Shown here one piece after another: positions 60,539 to 64,000 of a stretch of DNA of 64,000 nt. The position numbers were made by a program, and so were the translations under genes. Under the pieces are notes generated by a model that was not told the DNA's origin, made no database searches, and worked only from the letters and a program-made list of their open reading frames with translations. Numbering within the stretch: the stretch's first letter is position 1; every line of letters begins with the position of its first letter. The stretch is from QFOX01 sp033763655 (lineage in GTDB: Bacteria > Pseudomonadota > Alphaproteobacteria > Rickettsiales > UBA3002), in NCBI GenBank assembly GCA_033763655.1, contig JANRKD010000012.1:28704-92703 (forward strand), given 5' to 3'.

Positions 60539-63500
60539 CACATCCTACAACACCATCGCCGAGAATCCGAATAGCACCGTAGTTGCCGAATATGTGCCGG
60601 ATAAAAAGGATGCAACACATTACCAGTCTGAAAACGAGCTGGAGCTGGAGTTCATTCGCCTGCTACGAAACAACGGCTATGAATATCTGACGATCAAAAG
60701 CGATAGCGACCTTATCCAGAACCTGCGTGCGCAGCTTTCAAAACTCAATGATATGGTGTTTTCAGAAGCCGAATGGCAGCAGATGCTGACGCACTATCTA
60801 GCCAACAAAAACGAAGGCATTGAAGAAAAAACCACCAAGGTTCAGGAAGATCACATCTTCAACCTCAAGCGTGATGACGGCACTACCAAGAATGTGCGGA
60901 TTCTGGACAAAGATAACATCCACAATAACTTTGTGCAGGTGATCAACCAATATGAAACTGAAGGCGCACGCAAAAACCGCTATGATGTGACGGTACTCGT
61001 CAACGGCCTGCCGATGGTGCATGTGGAATTGAAGCGGCGTGGTGTTGCTATTCGGGAGGCATTCAACCAGATCAATCGTTATCAGCGTGATAGCTTCTGG
61101 GCTGATAGCGGTCTTTTTGAGTATGTACAGCTGTTCGTTATTTCCAACGGCACACATACAAAATACTATTCCAACACCACACGCAGCGCCCACATTAAGG
61201 AACAGCAAGGCAAATCATCACGCAAGAAAACCAGCAACAGCTTTGAATTCACCTGCTGGTGGACAGATGCACAGAATAAGCGCATTGCCGATCTTGTCGA
61301 TTTCTCCAAAACTTTTTTTTCTAAGCATTCCCTGCTTTCGATCCTGACGCGCTATTGCGTATTCACGACGGATAAATTGCTTCTGGTCATGCGCCCATAC
61401 CAGATTGCAGCGGCAGAGCGCATTATGAACCGCATTGCTATGTCCACCAACCACAAGCAGCTCGGTACTTTGGAAGCTGGCGGATATATCTGGCACACCA
61501 CAGGCAGCGGCAAAACGCTGACCAGCTTCAAGACGGCGCAACTCGCCACCCGCCTTGAGGGTATGGACAAGGTGCTTTTCGTCGTTGATAGAAAAGACCT
61601 CGATTACCAAACGATGAAGGAATACGACAAGTTCCAAAAGGGTTCTGCCAATTCCAACACCAGCACAGCTATATTGACGAAGCAGCTTTCCGACCCGAAT
61701 GCCAAAATCATCATCACCACCATTCAGAAGCTGGCCAAATTTATCTCTGCCAATAAGGGGCATAGTGTTTTTGATGGTCATGTCGTTTTGATTTTTGATG
61801 AGTGTCACCGTTCCCAGTTTGGTGAGATGCACACGGCAATCACCAAAGCCTTCAAGAACTATCATATTTTTGGTTTTACCGGCACGCCGATCTTTGGAGA
61901 GAACTCGTCATCTGGCGGCAACCCACAGTTAAAAACGACTGAGCAGGCATTCGGGAAAAAACTACACGCCTACACCATTGTTGACGCCATAAATGATGAA
62001 AACGTTCTGCCCTTCAGAATTGATTACATCAACACCCTGAAAATGAAGGATGACGTTAAGGACAAGAAGGTTCGTGCTATTGATATAGAGGCCGCTGCTA
62101 ACTCGCCGGAACGCATCGCACAGGTAACGGATTACATTCTTGAACACTTCGAGCAAAAAACGAAGCGCAATGGCGGGTTCTATTCTTTCAGCAAACTCAC
62201 CAACATTGCGGACGTTGTTTCAGACAGAGAGCGCGACGCCGCCAAGAAAATCAAAGAAATCAGAAACCAAGTGCGCCTTAATGGTTTTAACTCCATCTTT
62301 GCTGTGAGTTCCATTGAGGTTGCCAAGAAGTATTATGCCGAATTTAAGTCACGAAACTCAGGGCTGAAAATTGCCACCATCTTTAGCTTTGGCGCGAATG
62401 AAGCCGAAAATGAAGATGGTATTCTGCCTGATGAAGATTTTGATACAGGCGGATTGGATCAACCATCCCGTGATTTTCTCGATGGAGCAATAGCTGATTA
62501 TAATGGTTACTTCGGCACCAGCTACGATACCAGCGCGGATAAGTTTGAAAACTACTACAAAGACCTCTCACAGCGCATGAAAAACCGTGAGATCGACTTA
62601 CTGATTGTAGTTAATATGTTCCTGACGGGATTTGATGCGACCACCCTCAATACATTGTGGGTTGATAAAAACTTGCGCCATCATGGGCTGCTTCAGGCCT
62701 TTTCACGCACCAACCGAATTCTTAACTCCGTTAAGACCTTCGGAAATATCATCTGCTTCCGTGATCTTGAGCAGGCAACAAACGATGCCCTTTCCATCTT
62801 CGGCAACAAAGAAGCTGGCGGCATTGTTCTGCTGAAATCGTACAACGATTATTACAATGGCTGGGAAAAAGACGGCAAGCACCAAAGGGGATACGTTGAA
62901 ATTATCGCAGAACTGCAAGAGCGCTTCCCAATCCCAGTATATATTGAGGGTGAACAAGCAGAAAAAGATTTCATCAAGCTCTGGGGAGCCATTCTAAGGC
63001 TTCGTAATATTCTCACTTCGTTTGATGAATTTGAGGGGAATGAAATTCTGTCTGATCGGGATTTTCAGGATTATCAAAGCGCCTACCTCGATCTCTATGA
63101 CAAGCATCGTAAGCACAATGATGCTGACAAAGAAAACATCAATGATGACATCGAGTTCGAGATCGAACTGGTGAAGCAAGTCACCATCAACATTGATTAT
63201 ATTATTCAGCTTGTTGCTAAGTATAAAAAATCAAAAATGCAGGATAAAGAAATCCTTACTGCTATTGATAAGGCGATGAATTCAAGCATCGAGCTGCGCA
63301 GCAAGAAAGAACTGATTCAGCGCTTTATCAATACGCTGAACGTCAATAGTGACGTGGATAAGGATTGGCGTGCGTTCACAGACAGAAACAGAAGCGAGGA
63401 TCTCGAAAAGATCATTGAACAGGAAAATCTGAAGCCGGATGAAACCCGTAGATTTGTTGCGAACGCTTTTCGTGATGGTGAGTTGAAATCAACAGGAACC

Positions 63501-63620
63501 AGCTTCGCCGGAATATTGCCACCGGTATCCATGTTCGATAAAGATAATGCGCTTTCGAAGAAAAAATCCCGTGTTCTTGAAACACTGCGGGCTTACTTTG
63601 AAAAGTATCTTGGTGTTTAG
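60531..63620 (+). CDS. hsdR: Type I restriction endonuclease subunit R
   Basis: A 1029-residue motor-nuclease. The N-terminal PD-(D/E)xK nuclease has its ExK in HVELKRRG near residue 166 after a YDVTVLVNG strand. The two RecA-like helicase domains have HTTGSGKTLTS near 322, the DECHRS box near 422, GFTGTPIF near 446 and MFLTGFDATTLNTLWVDKNL near 700, followed by a helical C-terminus that docks on HsdM. All motifs are intact. The start overlaps the ATPase gene by 8 bases, so all five genes are one coupled operon. It translocates DNA and cuts it far from the recognition site. Confidence 0.95.
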   Translation: MANTSYNTIAENPNSTVVAEYVPDKKDATHYQSENELELEFIRLLRNNGYEYLTIKSDSDLIQNLRAQLSKLNDMVFSEAEWQQMLTHYLANKNEGIEEKTTKVQEDHIFNLKRDDGTTKNVRILDKDNIHNNFVQVINQYETEGARKNRYDVTVLVNGLPMVHVELKRRGVAIREAFNQINRYQRDSFWADSGLFEYVQLFVISNGTHTKYYSNTTRSAHIKEQQGKSSRKKTSNSFEFTCWWTDAQNKRIADLVDFSKTFFSKHSLLSILTRYCVFTTDKLLLVMRPYQIAAAERIMNRIAMSTNHKQLGTLEAGGYIWHTTGSGKTLTSFKTAQLATRLEGMDKVLFVVDRKDLDYQTMKEYDKFQKGSANSNTSTAILTKQLSDPNAKIIITTIQKLAKFISANKGHSVFDGHVVLIFDECHRSQFGEMHTAITKAFKNYHIFGFTGTPIFGENSSSGGNPQLKTTEQAFGKKLHAYTIVDAINDENVLPFRIDYINTLKMKDDVKDKKVRAIDIEAAANSPERIAQVTDYILEHFEQKTKRNGGFYSFSKLTNIADVVSDRERDAAKKIKEIRNQVRLNGFNSIFAVSSIEVAKKYYAEFKSRNSGLKIATIFSFGANEAENEDGILPDEDFDTGGLDQPSRDFLDGAIADYNGYFGTSYDTSADKFENYYKDLSQRMKNREIDLLIVVNMFLTGFDATTLNTLWVDKNLRHHGLLQAFSRTNRILNSVKTFGNIICFRDLEQATNDALSIFGNKEAGGIVLLKSYNDYYNGWEKDGKHQRGYVEIIAELQERFPIPVYIEGEQAEKDFIKLWGAILRLRNILTSFDEFEGNEILSDRDFQDYQSAYLDLYDKHRKHNDADKENINDDIEFEIELVKQVTINIDYIIQLVAKYKKSKMQDKEILTAIDKAMNSSIELRSKKELIQRFINTLNVNSDVDKDWRAFTDRNRSEDLEKIIEQENLKPDETRRFVANAFRDGELKSTGTSFAGILPPVSMFDKDNALSKKKSRVLETLRAYFEKYLGV

Positions 63621-63625
63621 AGTTA

Positions 63626-64000
63626 TTACGATATTGTTTTAGCTTGGTAAGCAGAGGCCTCTGCCTCTCTCCGCCTTACCAATCCGCGCAACTTCTTCCC
63701 GCCAGCCCATACCCAGCGTAGGAATTCGGCTGGCACGTCGTCATGTTCTTCGCGGTTTACTTTGCGGCGGAGGGTGGAGCGTTGAAGCGCCCCACCGCCC
63801 AAATTGAACGTGAACGACACCAGCGCATCGAACTGGCCGTTGGTGAGTGGCACGGTGATCAGGCGCAGCACCGAACGCTCGGCGGCTTCCACATCTTTGA
63901 TCAATAGCGCTATAGCTGCCTCGTGGCTGATGCCGCGCCGGAACATCTCCGCTTCACCCGGACGCAGCAAATGCCCGTAGCCAATCGTGGGCAGGCCTGC
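63626..64000 (-). CDS. GH24 phage-type lysozyme, 5' end beyond the window
   Basis: The frame is open to the window edge and continues upstream, so the N-terminus with the catalytic glutamate is not seen. Visible are the family's TIGYGH motif at the very edge, then LTNGQFDALVSFTFNLGGGAL, LRRKVNREEHDDVPAEFLRWVWAGGKKLRGLVRRREAEASAY, the conserved second half of T4-like lysozymes. It faces the hsdR end with only a 5-base gap. An endolysin here indicates that the island contains, or borders, a prophage lysis module. Confidence 0.85.
   Translation of the reverse strand, partial: AGLPTIGYGHLLRPGEAEMFRRGISHEAAIALLIKDVEAAERSVLRLITVPLTNGQFDALVSFTFNLGGGALQRSTLRRKVNREEHDDVPAEFLRWVWAGGKKLRGLVRRREAEASAYQAKTIS

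Overview
The window reads as a chromosomal segment of a GC-rich, flagellated alphaproteobacterium. The evidence is a CtrA response regulator with a TTAA-N7-TTAA site in its own promoter, a ChpT phosphotransferase, a class I (archaeal-type) lysyl-tRNA synthetase, a DUF1674/SDHAF4 protein next to rsmB, and the alphaproteobacterial aromatic amino acid order (chorismate mutase family protein, hisC, prephenate dehydrogenase). Heptose genes (gmhA, gmhB) and rmlC/rmlD point to a lipopolysaccharide-bearing cell. The sequence alone does not give genus or order.

Layout of the core (1 to about 49,080). 1-2785: Tyr/Phe biosynthesis, entered mid-gene. 2775-7365: a HAD phosphatase, rmlC-rmlD and an ExbB-ExbD-ExbD-TonB energy transduction operon, all leftward. 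7508-13026: Trm112-like protein, tRNA-Gly, small proteins, a 500-base cluster of palindromic repeats, argE, a ubiquinone-type hydroxylase and a methyltransferase. 13058-18761: rRNA modification genes, a two-component system, an Ala/Lys/Glu-rich secreted protein, two perfect DnaA boxes and a two-SPOR-domain protein. 18966-24512: lysS (with palindromic repeats inserted in frame), a NagD-type HAD protein, argH, an LptM-like lipoprotein and lysA. 24694-29137: hpt, an MJ0042 zinc-ribbon protein, ftsE, and then, inverted relative to ftsE, ydcF-gmhB-ftsX. 29194-35856: grpE, rph, rdgB, redox genes (flavin reductase, DsbD-like, thioredoxin-fold) and pdxH. 35853-45760: the motility and cell-cycle block fliJ-fliI, ctrA, cheR-cheB-cheY-cheW-cheA and chpT. 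45860-48691: gmhA, rpe, rsmB and SDHAF4.

From tRNA-Ala(UGC) at 49005-49080 to the end lies an integrated genetic island with visibly lower GC. A large serine recombinase reads into the tRNA and stops inside it on the opposite strand. Behind it are phage/plasmid-like replication and regulatory genes, a UmuD-like repressor candidate diverging from an unknown gene plus umuDC, and a translationally coupled operon: HTH protein, hsdM, hsdS, an AAA ATPase, hsdR. A GH24 lysozyme gene runs off the right edge, so the island continues.

The most interesting system is the restriction operon. Its order hsdM-hsdS-ATPase-hsdR is that of the E. coli prr locus, where the inserted gene is the anticodon nuclease PrrC. 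The C-terminus of the 498-residue ATPase has an R-x3-E pair and a downstream Ser-His at the spacing of the PrrC/RloC catalytic triad. hsdS carries a nine-unit AG repeat between its two target recognition regions; either shifted frame meets a stop soon after, which suggests phase-variable truncation of the specificity subunit. A 12-base repeat encoding Leu-Glu-Ala-Glu, like the spacer repeat of EcoR124-type enzymes, lies just upstream. A phase-variable type I system coupled to an anticodon nuclease would be a suicide-type phage defence with variable DNA specificity.
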